A DNA stretch of 64,000 bases from Nitrospira sp. (GCA_030123605.1 CP126123.1:3080001-3144000); one strand, 5' to 3'. Shown: positions 17,135 to 26,093, counted from the stretch's first letter. Program-made: numbers and translations. The notes: a model not told the origin generated them from the sequence alone.

Positions 17135-17632
17135 CTATTCGGCCAACGGGGTGATGCGGGTCGCAATCGCCTGCACGATTCCTTCTTGGTCCACCGCGAT
17201 CTTTCCTCCTTTGAAACTCAGCGCATACCCTCCGTGGCTGGGGGCTTGCACGGTGGCATCCACCGAGACGCGCGCTCCGTCTTCGACATCGGGGTCCTTC
17301 ACCATCGGCACCCCGCAGAGCCCCGGCACCGCGACAGGTAGGGTAGCAGTGTCGTCCTCCAACCCAAAGAGATACCCGCCGTAACAGGTGGATCCGGCCG
17401 GGATTTCGTAGGGGTCGAGCGGCTGGACGTTGCGCACGGTTCCGCGGATGGTGACCTGCCGCAGATGAAAAACCGAGGGATCGGCCATGATCTCCTGCAC
17501 GGTCGTCGTTTCTTGAGCTGAGAGGAACGAACTGCTCACGCTCAAGTCGAGTGTCGTGCCGATCATACAGCACAGCAGCCATGCCCGTACGCCGTGCCTG
17601 TGCTGTGAGGAGTCGGCCCGCATCGAGCGCAT
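17135..17632 (-). CDS. Secreted small protein, OB-fold-like, unknown
   Basis: A 165-residue protein with an N-terminal signal-like segment (roughly residues 15-40) ending near FLSAQ, then a compact beta-rich domain. The block VTIRGTVRNVQPLDPYEIPA and later YLFGLEDDTATLPVAVPGLC resemble periplasmic OB-fold proteins in which a reaction to small ligands is not known. It has two Cys near YGG and PGLCGVP that could form a disulfide. It is the first gene of the minus-strand operon running through 16181 to 15436. Confidence 0.7.
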   Translation of the reverse strand: MRSMRADSSQHRHGVRAWLLCCMIGTTLDLSVSSSFLSAQETTTVQEIMADPSVFHLRQVTIRGTVRNVQPLDPYEIPAGSTCYGGYLFGLEDDTATLPVAVPGLCGVPMVKDPDVEDGARVSVDATVQAPSHGGYALSFKGGKIAVDQEGIVQAIATRITPLAE

Positions 17633-17637
17633 TCTAT

Positions 17638-17772
17638 CAGGATGTTAAAAAAGTCCGCCAGCGGGGTTCTCGCATCGCTCAAAGCTCACCGTCTGCACGG
17701 GGTTGTGAGATCGTCCGTGACCCTTCGTGATGCCGACGTTCACGGGTACTCGAAAGGTTTTTCAACAGCCTG
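17638..17772 (+). repeat. Palindromic intergenic element, copy R4
   Basis: The left arm begins CAGGATGTTAAAAAAGTCCG and continues GCCAGCGGGGTTCTCGCATC; the right end is GGTTTTTCAACAGCCTG, reverse complement CAGGCTGTTGAAAAACC. Length is 135 bp and the centre is rearranged compared with R1. It lies in the divergent gap between the gene at 17135 (minus) and the peptidase at 17934 (plus), so this copy is upstream of genes on both sides rather than behind a stop codon. Confidence 0.65.
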
Positions 17773-17835
17773 CTCGCATTCTTTGTGTCGGCCATCATCG
17801 TCGTCCTGCGCTTTCTCTCAAGGAACCGACTGAGT

Positions 17836-17841
17836 ATAATC
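17836..17841 (+). promoter_or_regulatory. Candidate -10 box for the M20 peptidase gene
   Basis: A perfect TATAAT lies 92 bp before the ATG at 17934. The region 17 bp upstream (TTCTCT) is a poor -35, so an activator or a suboptimal promoter would be needed. Confidence 0.4.
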
Positions 17842-17933
17842 GCCGAACGAAGCGAGTGTTGAATCATGAATCCTGAGTTATGCATTGCAGGACTTCGGTC
17901 GGATTCGGAGACAACGATCGGAGAGGAGCGGAG

Positions 17934-19301
17934 ATGAACGAAGCGGACCTGTTGGATTCGTATATCAGTGATGTCCGTCCACGGTATGAAGAAATGCTGG
18001 GGCAGGCGGTGGAGATTCCGTCGATCAGCATGGACCCTCGACATGCCCAGGACATTCGGCGCATGGCCGAGTTGGCGGCACAGTATCTGCGGCACGCCGG
18101 CGCGGAAGCACAGGTCGTGGAGACGCCGGGATATCCGGTGGTCACCGGGGGATGGATGAACAATCCGAACTATCCGACCGTGACCATCTATAACCATATG
18201 GATGTGCAGCCGGCCCAGGAGCCGGAGTGGAAGCAGGCGCCGTTTGCCTTTCAGAAGGACCACGGCATCTACCGCGGACGCGGGGCTACGGACGACAAGG
18301 GGCCGGCCCTTGCGGCCCTGTTCGGCGCGCGTTATGCGGTCGAGCAGGGGGTACCGATCAATGTGCGATTTCTCTGGGAGTTGGAGGAAGAAAACGGCAG
18401 TCCGAGTTTCGCGGCGGCCATCAAGAACCGTACGGCGATTCCACGGCCGGATTCGGTGCTGATCTCGGATACGATCTGGATTTCCAAGGACCGGCCTGCC
18501 ATGCCCTATGGGTTGCGGGGTCTGCTCGGCGTGCGACTCGTCCTGCGCACCGGCGATAAGGATGCTCACTCCGGCGTGACCGGCGGGGCGGCCCGCAATC
18601 CCTTGGCTGAGTTGATGGATCTCGTCCATGCCTGTGTGGATGCGAAAACCGGCAAGGTGAAGATTCCCGGGTTCTATCAAGATGTGGTGGAGCCGACGAA
18701 GGCAGAGATCAAGAGTTTCCTCAAGTCGGGTTTCCAGGTGAGCCGGTTCAAGCAAGCCTATGGGTTCAAGACGCTTCGGACGCAGGATCCGGCCGAAGTC
18801 ATGCGCCGCATTTGGGCTGCGCCGACCTTCGAAGTGCACGGCCTCGTCGGCGGCTATCACGGGCCGGGGGTGAAGACGGTGGTCCCGGGGCATGGGGAAC
18901 TCAAAGTCAGCATGAGGCTCGTGCCGAATCAGACTCCCGAGAAGGCCTTCGCGCTGTTCAAGCAATACGTCGCCAAGCTGAACCCCTCCGTGACGGTCGA
19001 ACGTGAGGGAATGCTGCAGCCGTTCCGTGGAACCTTCGATGGTCCCTATGTCGAGGCGGTGAAGCGGGCGGTGAAGGCGGGGTTCGGTAAGGAGCCGGCG
19101 TTTATCCGTGAAGGTGGTTCGATCGGCGCGGTGGTCACCATGCAGAAGGTCTGGAATGTTCCGATACTGTTCATGGGCCTGAGTTTGCCCGAACACGGCT
19201 ACCACGCGCCGAACGAGTATTTCGACTGGGGGCAAGCTTCCGGCGGCATGAAGGCCTTCGTGCATTACTTGGGAGAGGTGGCGAACATGGAGAAGGAATA
19301 G
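17934..19301 (+). CDS. M20 family metallopeptidase (dipeptidase type)
   Basis: A 455-residue zinc-dependent cytoplasmic peptidase of the M20/CNDP-like group that cleaves dipeptides or short peptides. Metal ligands are recognisable: His88 and Asp90 in YNHMDVQPA, the Asp of RGATDDKG, the Glu pair in LEEENGS, and the final His in HGYHAPNEYF. The dimerisation insert includes DKDAHSGVTGG. Length is typical. The ATG has GAGGAG about 7 nt upstream; an in-frame ATG at 17880 lacks such a site. The gene stands alone. Confidence 0.9.
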   Translation: MNEADLLDSYISDVRPRYEEMLGQAVEIPSISMDPRHAQDIRRMAELAAQYLRHAGAEAQVVETPGYPVVTGGWMNNPNYPTVTIYNHMDVQPAQEPEWKQAPFAFQKDHGIYRGRGATDDKGPALAALFGARYAVEQGVPINVRFLWELEEENGSPSFAAAIKNRTAIPRPDSVLISDTIWISKDRPAMPYGLRGLLGVRLVLRTGDKDAHSGVTGGAARNPLAELMDLVHACVDAKTGKVKIPGFYQDVVEPTKAEIKSFLKSGFQVSRFKQAYGFKTLRTQDPAEVMRRIWAAPTFEVHGLVGGYHGPGVKTVVPGHGELKVSMRLVPNQTPEKAFALFKQYVAKLNPSVTVEREGMLQPFRGTFDGPYVEAVKRAVKAGFGKEPAFIREGGSIGAVVTMQKVWNVPILFMGLSLPEHGYHAPNEYFDWGQASGGMKAFVHYLGEVANMEKE

Positions 19302-19754
19302 AGTGGTCTGCAGAGACCAACGTCCTCGAACATGGCAGAGAAACACGCCCCGGTGAGCCCGCCGGCCGCAGGCTGGTCGCAGCAGTGGATCGGCGCTTGC
19401 AGGAGAAGCGCTCATGAATAATGTGGGCTAGGACCCTGTCCGCAGCAAGGCGGAGGGGGAATTCCTGGATGTCAGACCAGGGGGGCGCGTCCGGTGGTAT
19501 TGTGTGAGCGCCGGGCCGAACCACGTGTCCGCGGTGCGTCCGATCGTCGAACCTCGGGATGACGTGTGGGAAGGCAGTAATCCTGCCAATCTACGCTCGG
19601 GGTGCAGATGCAGCTCATTCCGTCGGCGGGAGTCGCCATTTTCGAATTGCGCCACCGGCGAGTGACCGGGCTCCCCGAGGCTACCCGGCCTGTCTCCGCC
19701 TCCTGCTGTGTATGTTGACGTGGGACGGCAGGTGGAGCTCAGCATGCACGCTGA
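19302..19754. other. Gene-poor interval
   Basis: About 450 bp between convergent genes. I see no convincing protein; open frames lack start signals. The stretch has several GC-rich inverted repeats (for example around CGGGCTCCCCGAGGCTACCCGG at about 19668-19690), so a structured RNA is possible, but it does not match SRP RNA, RNase P RNA, tmRNA or 6S core motifs that I can recall. Confidence 0.4.
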
Positions 19755-19785
19755 AGCAAAAAACGCGTTTTTCCGCAACCTGTTA
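19755..19785 (-). repeat. Single arm of palindromic element with hairpin, copy R7
   Basis: On the minus strand the segment reads TAACAGGTTGCGGAAAAACG, so the stop codon TAA of the alcohol dehydrogenase gene is fused to the CAGG start of the element. It then forms a perfect palindrome AAAAACGCGTTTTT (19759-19772) that might act as a weak terminator. The second arm is not visible in the following 450 bp. Confidence 0.55.
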
Positions 19786-20829
19786 GGCGAGGGAGCCCAT
19801 GTCAATGACGAATCGATACCGCACGTCGCTGCGGACGAGGCGGTCGTAGGCGTCATTGACTTGCTGGATGGGTATGACTTCGACGTCCGCGCCGATCTTG
19901 TGTTTGGCGCAGAAATTGAGCATGTCTTGTGTCTCTCGAATCCCGCCGATCAACGAGCCCACGAGGCGTCGTCGCCTGAGAATCAAGGGAAAGGCTTCCA
20001 GTTGAGCAGGGCGGTCCGGCGCGCCGACGAGGATCATCGTGCCGTCGGTCCTGAGCAATTCCAGATAGGCATTCAAGTCATGGGGCGCCGAGACGGTGTC
20101 CAGGATACAATCAAATCGCTTGTCTAATTGAGTAAAGGTTTCCGGCTTCGCGGTTGAATAGAAGGCCTGCGCGCCCAGTCGTTTCGCATCGGCCGCTTTC
20201 TTGTCGGAATGGCTGAGGACCGTCACGTGGGCGCCGAGAGCCTTGCCGATCTTCACGGCCATGTGTCCCAGACCTCCTAGTCCGACCACCGCCAACCGAT
20301 GGTTCTTTCCCACGCGCCAATGCCGGAGCGGAGAGTAGGTCGTAATGCCGGCGCACAGGAGCGGCGCGGCTTCCTCTGGGCGCAACCGTTCGGGAATCCG
20401 GACGACGTAACGTTGATCCACGACGATTTTGGTGGAATAGCCGCCATAGGTGGGCGTCTCGCCGTCTTTTTCTTTCCCGTTGTAAGTGAAGGCGATATGG
20501 CCTTCGCAATATTGTTCCAGGCCCTTCTTGCATTGAGGGCATGTCCGGCAGGAGTCGACGAAGCAGCCCACCCCCACCATGTGGCCGACCACGAATCGCG
20601 TGACGGAGGAGCCGACCTTCGCGACCGTCCCGACGATTTCATGCCCCGGCACCATGGGAAACAGCGAGCCGCCCCATTCGTCCCGCGCCTGGTGGACATC
20701 CGAATGGCAAATGCCGCAGTAACGGATGTCGATGAGCACATCCTGCCGGCCCACCTTGCGACGCGAAAAGGTGAACGGCACCAGCGGGGTCGTCGCGCTC
20801 ATCGCTGCATACCCTCGGACGTCGATCAT
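19783..20829 (-). CDS. Zinc-dependent NADP alcohol dehydrogenase, YahK/CAD-like
   Basis: A 348-residue medium-chain dehydrogenase/reductase that most resembles YahK-type aldehyde reductases and cinnamyl alcohol dehydrogenases. The catalytic zinc site CGICHSDVH, the block GHEIVGTVAKVG and the structural zinc cysteines in CRTCPQCKKGLEQYC are intact. The nucleotide motif GLGGLGHMAVKIG is followed by HSDKK, a lysine/serine pattern suggesting NADP preference. The start ATG 20829 matches the family; a second ATG nine codons in is possible. It appears monocistronic, and its stop codon runs into repeat arm R7. Confidence 0.93.
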   Translation of the reverse strand: MIDVRGYAAMSATTPLVPFTFSRRKVGRQDVLIDIRYCGICHSDVHQARDEWGGSLFPMVPGHEIVGTVAKVGSSVTRFVVGHMVGVGCFVDSCRTCPQCKKGLEQYCEGHIAFTYNGKEKDGETPTYGGYSTKIVVDQRYVVRIPERLRPEEAAPLLCAGITTYSPLRHWRVGKNHRLAVVGLGGLGHMAVKIGKALGAHVTVLSHSDKKAADAKRLGAQAFYSTAKPETFTQLDKRFDCILDTVSAPHDLNAYLELLRTDGTMILVGAPDRPAQLEAFPLILRRRRLVGSLIGGIRETQDMLNFCAKHKIGADVEVIPIQQVNDAYDRLVRSDVRYRFVIDMGSLA

Positions 20830-20904
20830 AAGACAGGTCCTTCTTGTAACGGCCTTCTGATAGCGCTTACAGGGCCTGCCTGTCAGCCCCTCTCTCTGTT
20901 ATGG

Positions 20905-22626
20905 TCAGGTGCGTGGCCCCGAGGTGGAGGCGAGGATCGGCTGGAATATCGGATCGGCGTCGAGCACGGCCTTGAGTAATTCCGTGTGCATGAAGTAGCG
21001 CCAGATCTCATCCGTCTTGCCGGGCACTTCATCGAACCAGCGTTTGGCTTCGGTGAGATGATGGAGCATCTTCGCTTTGTCCCCGTAGTTCGGGAAAAAG
21101 ATCATGCTGTAGGCCATCGCATACTCAGCCAAGAACTTGTCGAGCGGCAGTTCGGCTTCTGCCAAAGAGGCTTCGGCATCGGCGTAGGCACGGGGGGTCT
21201 CGGGATCGTGCAGAATTCGGTTCCACGACACTTTGTTGATGCGGGACCAAGCCAACTGAAGCAGCGCTTCCGCCTTCGGGGTCTTCCGGCTGTCGGGAAT
21301 ATCCTTCACCAAGGCCTCGAAGGTCTCGACCATTGGGGTTTGGTCGTTGTTCCAGCGGTACGCGACGCCGAGCCGAAAACGGTTGTCGAGCTGTTCCGGC
21401 CTGACTGTGACCAGGGTTTGGAGGGCCGGGATCAATCGATAGAGGAAGTCGGCGGGCGTCGGCTGGGAAAGGCCTCCCATCTCCATCCCGTTCGAGAGGT
21501 CCATGCGGGCTCCTTGTGCATAGATGTTCCAATAGAACTCGTCGACCACGACACCCAGCGCCGGATCCTTCACGTTCAGTTGATGGTTGCTCCGACCCTC
21601 ACGCAAAAGCACGCTGTAGAGGTGGCGAGTCAGGACCGTGAGAGCGTCGGGCTGTTTCGGATCGATGAGCAGCACCCGATTGAGCAAGGCGACTCGGTCG
21701 CGCAGGTCGGGAAAGCTGGCGGCGCGGGCGGCGGCTGCGGTCAAGGTACCCGGTTGGTCGTCCGGCCCCCACCATACCAAGGAGTCCGGGAGCGCGCGGC
21801 TGGCTTCCGTGGCGAACGGAATTTTGTCCGTCGCCATCCCTGGTGCTTCCGGTTGTGAGGCGACGGACAGGTTGAACACGGCGGCGTCGCCGGGGAATCC
21901 ATGTTGTTTCAGCCCGGTGAACACGACCCATTGGGTGGTGACGGACTTCAACGCCCGTCGCGGGCGTTTGATCGTATTGGTCCATTTGACGTTTCCGGCG
22001 GCGTAGGTGACCGGCGACAAGAGGGGATCATGGTATTGCACGGATAGCTGGACCAGTGTTGCCGGAACACCGACCACTTTGCCGGTAGTCGTGAGGCGGA
22101 ACGAACCGGTTGGAATGGGTCGGCTGTTGAGCACCGTTACCTGAAGGCCGCTTCCCGGAGGCGAAACCCCCAGCAGGTCCATGACGAATGCAGAGGCCGG
22201 AGCGCTCGGCAGGTCGTCTCCGAAGAAGACCAGCGGCCCGGTGCTCGGCCATATGATGTCCATCGCGATATCCGACCGTTTCAGCATCGGTGCATGGGCT
22301 GCAGTCAAGGTTTGCCAACAGGATTCGTAGGAGGGGTCGGTAGCCGGAGCGAATTGTTTGACCTTCGTCGGTGAGGTCGTGACGAAACGGTACTGGCAGG
22401 CAAAGTCCAATTGTCCGGTGGTGACGCGATCACCGTGAGCGATCGCGTCGGCATACCGCAAGGCGGTCTGCACGGCCGGCGGATGCTTGGGGGCGGCGGC
22501 CGGCTTGTGTCCCTTTCCTCCGGCGGCCACTGCCGATGCCGCGGTTCCGGTCCAGATACCCACAGAAAGAGCAAGGGTCATGACGGCAATCGTCTGTCGC
22601 CGATGGAACAGGTTCCCGCGGATCAT
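20905..22626 (-). CDS. Large secreted protein of unknown function
   Basis: A 573-residue exported protein. The ATG at 22626 is preceded by GGAGGG and starts a signal peptide ending near AVAAGGKG; an upstream in-frame ATG at 22659 lacks a binding site. A Pro/Ala/Lys-rich linker follows, then a long mixed domain. The C-terminal half is helical, with patterns like DALTVLTRHLYSVLLREGR and KAEALLQLAWSRINKV that look like TPR-type repeats. I do not recognise a family. It lies 87 bp downstream of the cytochrome gene on the same strand and may be part of that sigma-linked group. Confidence 0.75.
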   Translation of the reverse strand: MIRGNLFHRRQTIAVMTLALSVGIWTGTAASAVAAGGKGHKPAAAPKHPPAVQTALRYADAIAHGDRVTTGQLDFACQYRFVTTSPTKVKQFAPATDPSYESCWQTLTAAHAPMLKRSDIAMDIIWPSTGPLVFFGDDLPSAPASAFVMDLLGVSPPGSGLQVTVLNSRPIPTGSFRLTTTGKVVGVPATLVQLSVQYHDPLLSPVTYAAGNVKWTNTIKRPRRALKSVTTQWVVFTGLKQHGFPGDAAVFNLSVASQPEAPGMATDKIPFATEASRALPDSLVWWGPDDQPGTLTAAAARAASFPDLRDRVALLNRVLLIDPKQPDALTVLTRHLYSVLLREGRSNHQLNVKDPALGVVVDEFYWNIYAQGARMDLSNGMEMGGLSQPTPADFLYRLIPALQTLVTVRPEQLDNRFRLGVAYRWNNDQTPMVETFEALVKDIPDSRKTPKAEALLQLAWSRINKVSWNRILHDPETPRAYADAEASLAEAELPLDKFLAEYAMAYSMIFFPNYGDKAKMLHHLTEAKRWFDEVPGKTDEIWRYFMHTELLKAVLDADPIFQPILASTSGPRT

Positions 22627-22713
22627 GCGAACGCCCTCCGATAACGGTAAGAATCCCACTGTACCATGCGACTCTTTTCAGACGAAAGAGGGACGATCGA
22701 TTCAGGGATGGGT

Positions 22714-23184
22714 TTATGGGGTCGGGGGCGACGGGGTTGCGGGACGGGTAAAGCGGATCAACGAACGAATGTATCGGAGCACGGCCTGTTGGTCCTCGTT
22801 CGACAGCCGGTCTTGCCATGCCGACATGGCGGTGTGAGGTTTCCCCTGTGCGATGGTGCGCAGCAATTCTTTATCCGTTTTGGCGGAGGTTGCGGCGGAA
22901 ACGAGGTTGCCCGGTCGAGGTGAGAGAAACGGGGCCTTGACACCGTCGCCCTTACCGGCCGCACCGTGGCAATCCATGCAGTGTTCGAGATAGATGGCCT
23001 GGCCGCGATCAAGCGGTTCGGAGGGCTGGGCCAACAACAATCCGGCTCCGCTGCAGACCGACAGTAGGCCGAGAAACAGACCGTCTGACAGGCGGGTAAT
23101 TCGCCGAGCAGCCCGTGTCAGGGGTCTGTGGAAAACAAGACTTCGCTCATCGGGTGGTTCCGGTTTCTTGGCGGCCGTCGCCAT
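22714..23184 (-). CDS. Membrane-anchored monohaem cytochrome c
   Basis: A 156-residue class I cytochrome c, an electron carrier tethered to the periplasmic side of the inner membrane. The N terminus has one hydrophobic anchor (SDGLFLGLLSVCSGAGLLLA). The haem site is CMDCH in YLEHCMDCHGAAGKGDG, and the likely axial Met lies in GKPHTAMSAW. The C terminus (QAVLRYIRSLIRF) is the usual last helix. An alternative GTG at 23208 overlaps the stop of the anti-sigma gene as GTGA, which would couple the two genes. Confidence 0.88.
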   Translation of the reverse strand: MATAAKKPEPPDERSLVFHRPLTRAARRITRLSDGLFLGLLSVCSGAGLLLAQPSEPLDRGQAIYLEHCMDCHGAAGKGDGVKAPFLSPRPGNLVSAATSAKTDKELLRTIAQGKPHTAMSAWQDRLSNEDQQAVLRYIRSLIRFTRPATPSPPTP

Positions 23185-23204
23185 ATCCGAGGACTCGTGA
23201 CCGG

Positions 23205-23504
23205 TCACGCCGATGCTGCGGCCTTCAAGATCTGGCTGCGGAGCACTGCACGGTCTTTGGCAGAGAGAGAGGGGGATGGCCGGTGTTGGCAGAGTTGGAC
23301 GGTTTGGCGCAAGGAATCGAGAAAGACTTCGCAATTCGGGCAATCACCGAGGTGGGTGCGGATCTCTCGGCAGATGTCGCCGGACAGTTCGTCGTCCAAA
23401 TAGGCAGACAACCGTTCGAGAATCTTCACGCAATGTCGTTTGCCGTGCTGTTGGTGAGGGGTCGGCTTGCGGGTGCCGGGATATGTGCGTACTCGATCCG
23501 CCAT
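23205..23504 (-). CDS. Zinc-finger anti-sigma factor
   Basis: A 99-residue protein with the ZAS motif: His, three residues, then CxxC in HLGDCPNC, preceded by the helix LERLSAYLDDELSGDICREI. Such proteins bind and hold an ECF sigma factor, often releasing it on redox or envelope stress. No membrane segment is present, so it acts in the cytoplasm. AAGGA lies 6 nt before the ATG. It follows the sigma gene by 18 bp and precedes the cytochrome gene, an arrangement that suggests redox-responsive control. Confidence 0.88.
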   Translation of the reverse strand: MADRVRTYPGTRKPTPHQQHGKRHCVKILERLSAYLDDELSGDICREIRTHLGDCPNCEVFLDSLRQTVQLCQHRPSPSLSAKDRAVLRSQILKAAASA

Positions 23505-23522
23505 AGAGGTCCTTCTGCCTGA

Positions 23523-24197
23523 CTATACCAAACTCTTGGAGCTTCGTGGGGTCTCTCGGTTGAATTCTCCCGCGACGCCCTTGGCGCTGAGTTCTTTTCT
23601 GACAAAGAGTCGAGCTCGATGCAGTCGAGATTTCACCGCGCGCTCGTTCAACCCCACGATGCTCCCCACTTCTTTGGCGCTCAACCCTTCCATATCGCGG
23701 AGGACCAAGACCATGCGGTATTTGCGCGGCAACTTTGCGATGGCGCGATCCAAAATCTGGCGCAGCTCCTTGTTCTCAAGGGCTTCCTGCGGGCTGAGGC
23801 CCTCCATCGGAATTTGCAAGGTGAACTCGCCTTCCGAGGTCGGAACGAATTCCTCCAAAGACAACTCACGCTCCGGTTCACCCTTGCGCTTTCGGCGCAT
23901 CCGCAGGCAGGCATGGGAGGCGATGGCATAGAGCCAGGTCGAGACCTGTGCATCCCCTCGAAACCGGTCGTAGGCCCGATAGGCATTGAGAAACGTCTCC
24001 TGGACCAGGTCCTTGGCCGCTTCGGCCTCGCCGCACAGGCGGTAGGCGAATCGGTACATGACATCCACATGGTCGCGGTAGAGTTGGTCGAATGGGCTGG
24101 AAACCGAGGAGGAAGGAGCGGAAGCCTTGCCGTATTGAGGCCGGATGTTCTTCCGTGATGCCATATGCGGGGGCGAGTCTACGGGGGGGCGTTCCAT
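23523..24197 (-). CDS. ECF RNA polymerase sigma factor (RpoE-like)
   Basis: A 224-residue group 4 sigma factor. Region 2 is seen in FDQLYRDHVDVMYRFAYRLC and DLVQETFLNAYRAYDRF, then STWLYAIASHACLR. Region 4 is seen in LPRKYRMVLVLRDMEGLSAK and SRLHRARLFVRKEL. The N-terminal 30 residues are low in structure, so an ATG at 24164 might be used instead; neither start has a strong ribosome binding site. The partner anti-sigma gene follows at once. Target promoters cannot be read from this window. Confidence 0.92.
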   Translation of the reverse strand: MERPPVDSPPHMASRKNIRPQYGKASAPSSSVSSPFDQLYRDHVDVMYRFAYRLCGEAEAAKDLVQETFLNAYRAYDRFRGDAQVSTWLYAIASHACLRMRRKRKGEPERELSLEEFVPTSEGEFTLQIPMEGLSPQEALENKELRQILDRAIAKLPRKYRMVLVLRDMEGLSAKEVGSIVGLNERAVKSRLHRARLFVRKELSAKGVAGEFNRETPRSSKSLV

Positions 24198-24239
24198 CCT
24201 GTCAAGCGAATGGTACGGCGACGCCGTTGAGGTCGGCGG

Positions 24240-25262
24240 TCAGTTGACGCGCCGGATATCAATGAGGGCGCCCTGCTGATCGAGTTCGACCGTGATCGGC
24301 ATGCCTTCCTTCAGGGCGGCAAGGGAGGCAGGCCGTTGCGTGAGGGGAACGGACTGTTCGCCTTCCGGCGTCTGCAGGGTGAGCCGGTCGTGCTCGGCCG
24401 AGGCATAGGTGAGAGGACCGGAGAGGAACCGGCGCGAAGGGGTCGTGAGGCCGTCTTGATACAGATCGATGGCGACGTACCGCTCTTGTATCCAGACCGA
24501 CATTTCCTGCCCCACCTTGGCGTTCCGCACCCCGGTTTTTCCACTGACGGTCACGATGCCGAGGGGTGTTTTCAGGAAGACATAATTCGACTTCAGTTTC
24601 GAGACCGTTCCGTTCACCAGCAGGCGCACTTCTGCAGGCGTCCGTGGAATTTGATTCACCTGAAGATCGAATTGCACGTCATGGAGGCCACGGACTGCGC
24701 CGGATCCATCGACTTCGACGGTGAAGGGAAGGTGGTCCGGGCGACCGGAAATTTTGGTTTCGAACGCACCGAGCGTAAACGATTGTTCGCCGTCCGGAGT
24801 CCAGAGGGTCACCGCTTTCTTCTCGGGGGAAGAGAAGTTGGGCATGCCGGTCACATAGCGATGGACCAAGGTTCCGGCTCCCTTCTCACGGATATCAATG
24901 ACCGTGGTGGATCCATGGATCCAGAGCGTGATTTTTTGCGAACCGCGAATGTCGCGGAGGGTGGTCTTGGAACTGAGCGACAGAGGGCCGATCGGGGTTT
25001 GTAGGAAGACGATGCCGGGTTTGGATCTCCAGATCGAACCGGAAAGTTGTACGGAAGGAGAAATGGGAGCTGCGACAGGCTCTGCTGTCTCTTCCGGTGC
25101 AGCCGGCTCATTCGGTTCGGTAGCAGCCGGAGCCGGTTCGGCGGCGGGTGTGGCGGTCTCTGCCCAGGTGGAGGGCGCGAAGGAAGTCAAGAAGTGGAGG
25201 GCGATGACAATGACGCTCTGGAAAAAGCGAGACGATACTGCAGGGTTGATCATAGTGCTCAT
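24240..25262 (-). CDS. Secreted protein with two tandem homologous domains
   Basis: A 340-residue exported protein of unknown function. ATG 25262 or 25253 starts a signal peptide ending near STWAE. An Ala/Pro/Glu-rich linker of about 30 residues follows, then two related beta-rich units of roughly 120 residues each. They match in order: SGSIWRSKPGIVFLQTPIGP against NGTVSKLKSNYVFLKTPLGI, VTLWTPDGEQSFTL against LTLQTPEGEQSVPL, and FTVEVDGSGAVRGL against ITVELDQQGALIDI. The repeat shows internal duplication. Start codons further upstream give an N terminus without a clear signal sequence. Confidence 0.78.
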   Translation of the reverse strand: MSTMINPAVSSRFFQSVIVIALHFLTSFAPSTWAETATPAAEPAPAATEPNEPAAPEETAEPVAAPISPSVQLSGSIWRSKPGIVFLQTPIGPLSLSSKTTLRDIRGSQKITLWIHGSTTVIDIREKGAGTLVHRYVTGMPNFSSPEKKAVTLWTPDGEQSFTLGAFETKISGRPDHLPFTVEVDGSGAVRGLHDVQFDLQVNQIPRTPAEVRLLVNGTVSKLKSNYVFLKTPLGIVTVSGKTGVRNAKVGQEMSVWIQERYVAIDLYQDGLTTPSRRFLSGPLTYASAEHDRLTLQTPEGEQSVPLTQRPASLAALKEGMPITVELDQQGALIDIRRVN

Positions 25263-25451
25263 TGAACCATCGTGATCGGAACTGACTCCCATCGATTGAA
25301 TGGAAACAACACCTGTTTCGTCCAGAGAACCAAATCGCGCGTGGCGTACAACGTCTCCTGTGCGAATAACATGCTGTCCAGGATGAGTCAAGTTGAAAGG
25401 CCTTCCACATCTGGAACGCGTCGTCGCGAAGGAAATGGAACAGGAGAGGTG

Positions 25452-25844
25452 TTACGACGGCGAGGCCTCCGAAGGTTGCTGAAGCACCAGCAGGATGCGT
25501 GACTGTTGGCGTCTTGTCCGGTCAGGCATTCCGAACCCGCGCAGCAGTACCATGCCGTCCACCGACCGGACCGGCCGGTGGACCACGAATTGACTCCAGT
25601 CTTCGGCGGCGATGTGTTTCTCCACACCGGCCAGGACATCGTGAAACAGGTCCATGAGCGGTGGGGGCAGCACCGACGAGACCTGCTGAGGTCGGGGCGG
25701 CCTTTCCTCAAACCTGCGCACGAAGTCGAGCGCCGAGTCATCGATGTGCAGAATCCGACCGGTCATTGAGAGGACGATGACACCGGTGCCGGTCGAGGGG
25801 GTGGAGATGGTTTGGGCGGCAAGTTGTGTTTGGCTGCTGAACAT
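25452..25844 (-). CDS. Single PAS-like domain protein
   Basis: A 130-residue cytoplasmic protein whose pattern GVIVLSMTGRILHIDDSALD, then LMDLFHDVLAGVEKHI, then VLLRGFGMPDRTRRQQSRIL, follows the strand-helix-strand order of a PAS sensor domain. There is no output domain, so it would act by interacting with another protein. GGGGAAG lies upstream of the ATG. It is a lone gene between the secreted duplicate-domain protein and der. The function is unknown and the PAS assignment is by fold pattern only. Confidence 0.6.
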   Translation of the reverse strand: MFSSQTQLAAQTISTPSTGTGVIVLSMTGRILHIDDSALDFVRRFEERPPRPQQVSSVLPPPLMDLFHDVLAGVEKHIAAEDWSQFVVHRPVRSVDGMVLLRGFGMPDRTRRQQSRILLVLQQPSEASPS

Positions 25845-26093
25845 GAGGTTGCTTCCCCCTTGCTGAGGGTTCGGTGCGGAATGGCTGTGTCGGTCTGAGT
25901 CACCATTTCATGGATCGAACGGCCGGTGTCGTGAACACCCGCGAAGAATATAGCAAGATGCGAGCCACCGCCTGGTGGAAAGGCTGAAGAAGAATTCTAA
26001 GGAATTTTCACTGAAGGGAGGACGGGGTCCCGGCAGGGGCGAGGGAAAATGTAGTCGATTGTGTCGAACGCGTCTCTCTTCGGCAAGGGCGCC

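Noticed and set aside
17679-19415. 578-codon minus-strand frame opposite the M20 peptidase
   Set aside because: The plus-strand frame carries all metal ligands of a known family; the antisense frame has no recognisable motif.
19302-19754. SRP RNA, 6S RNA, RNase P RNA or tmRNA in the gene-poor gap
   Set aside because: None of the conserved core words of these RNAs could be found on either strand.
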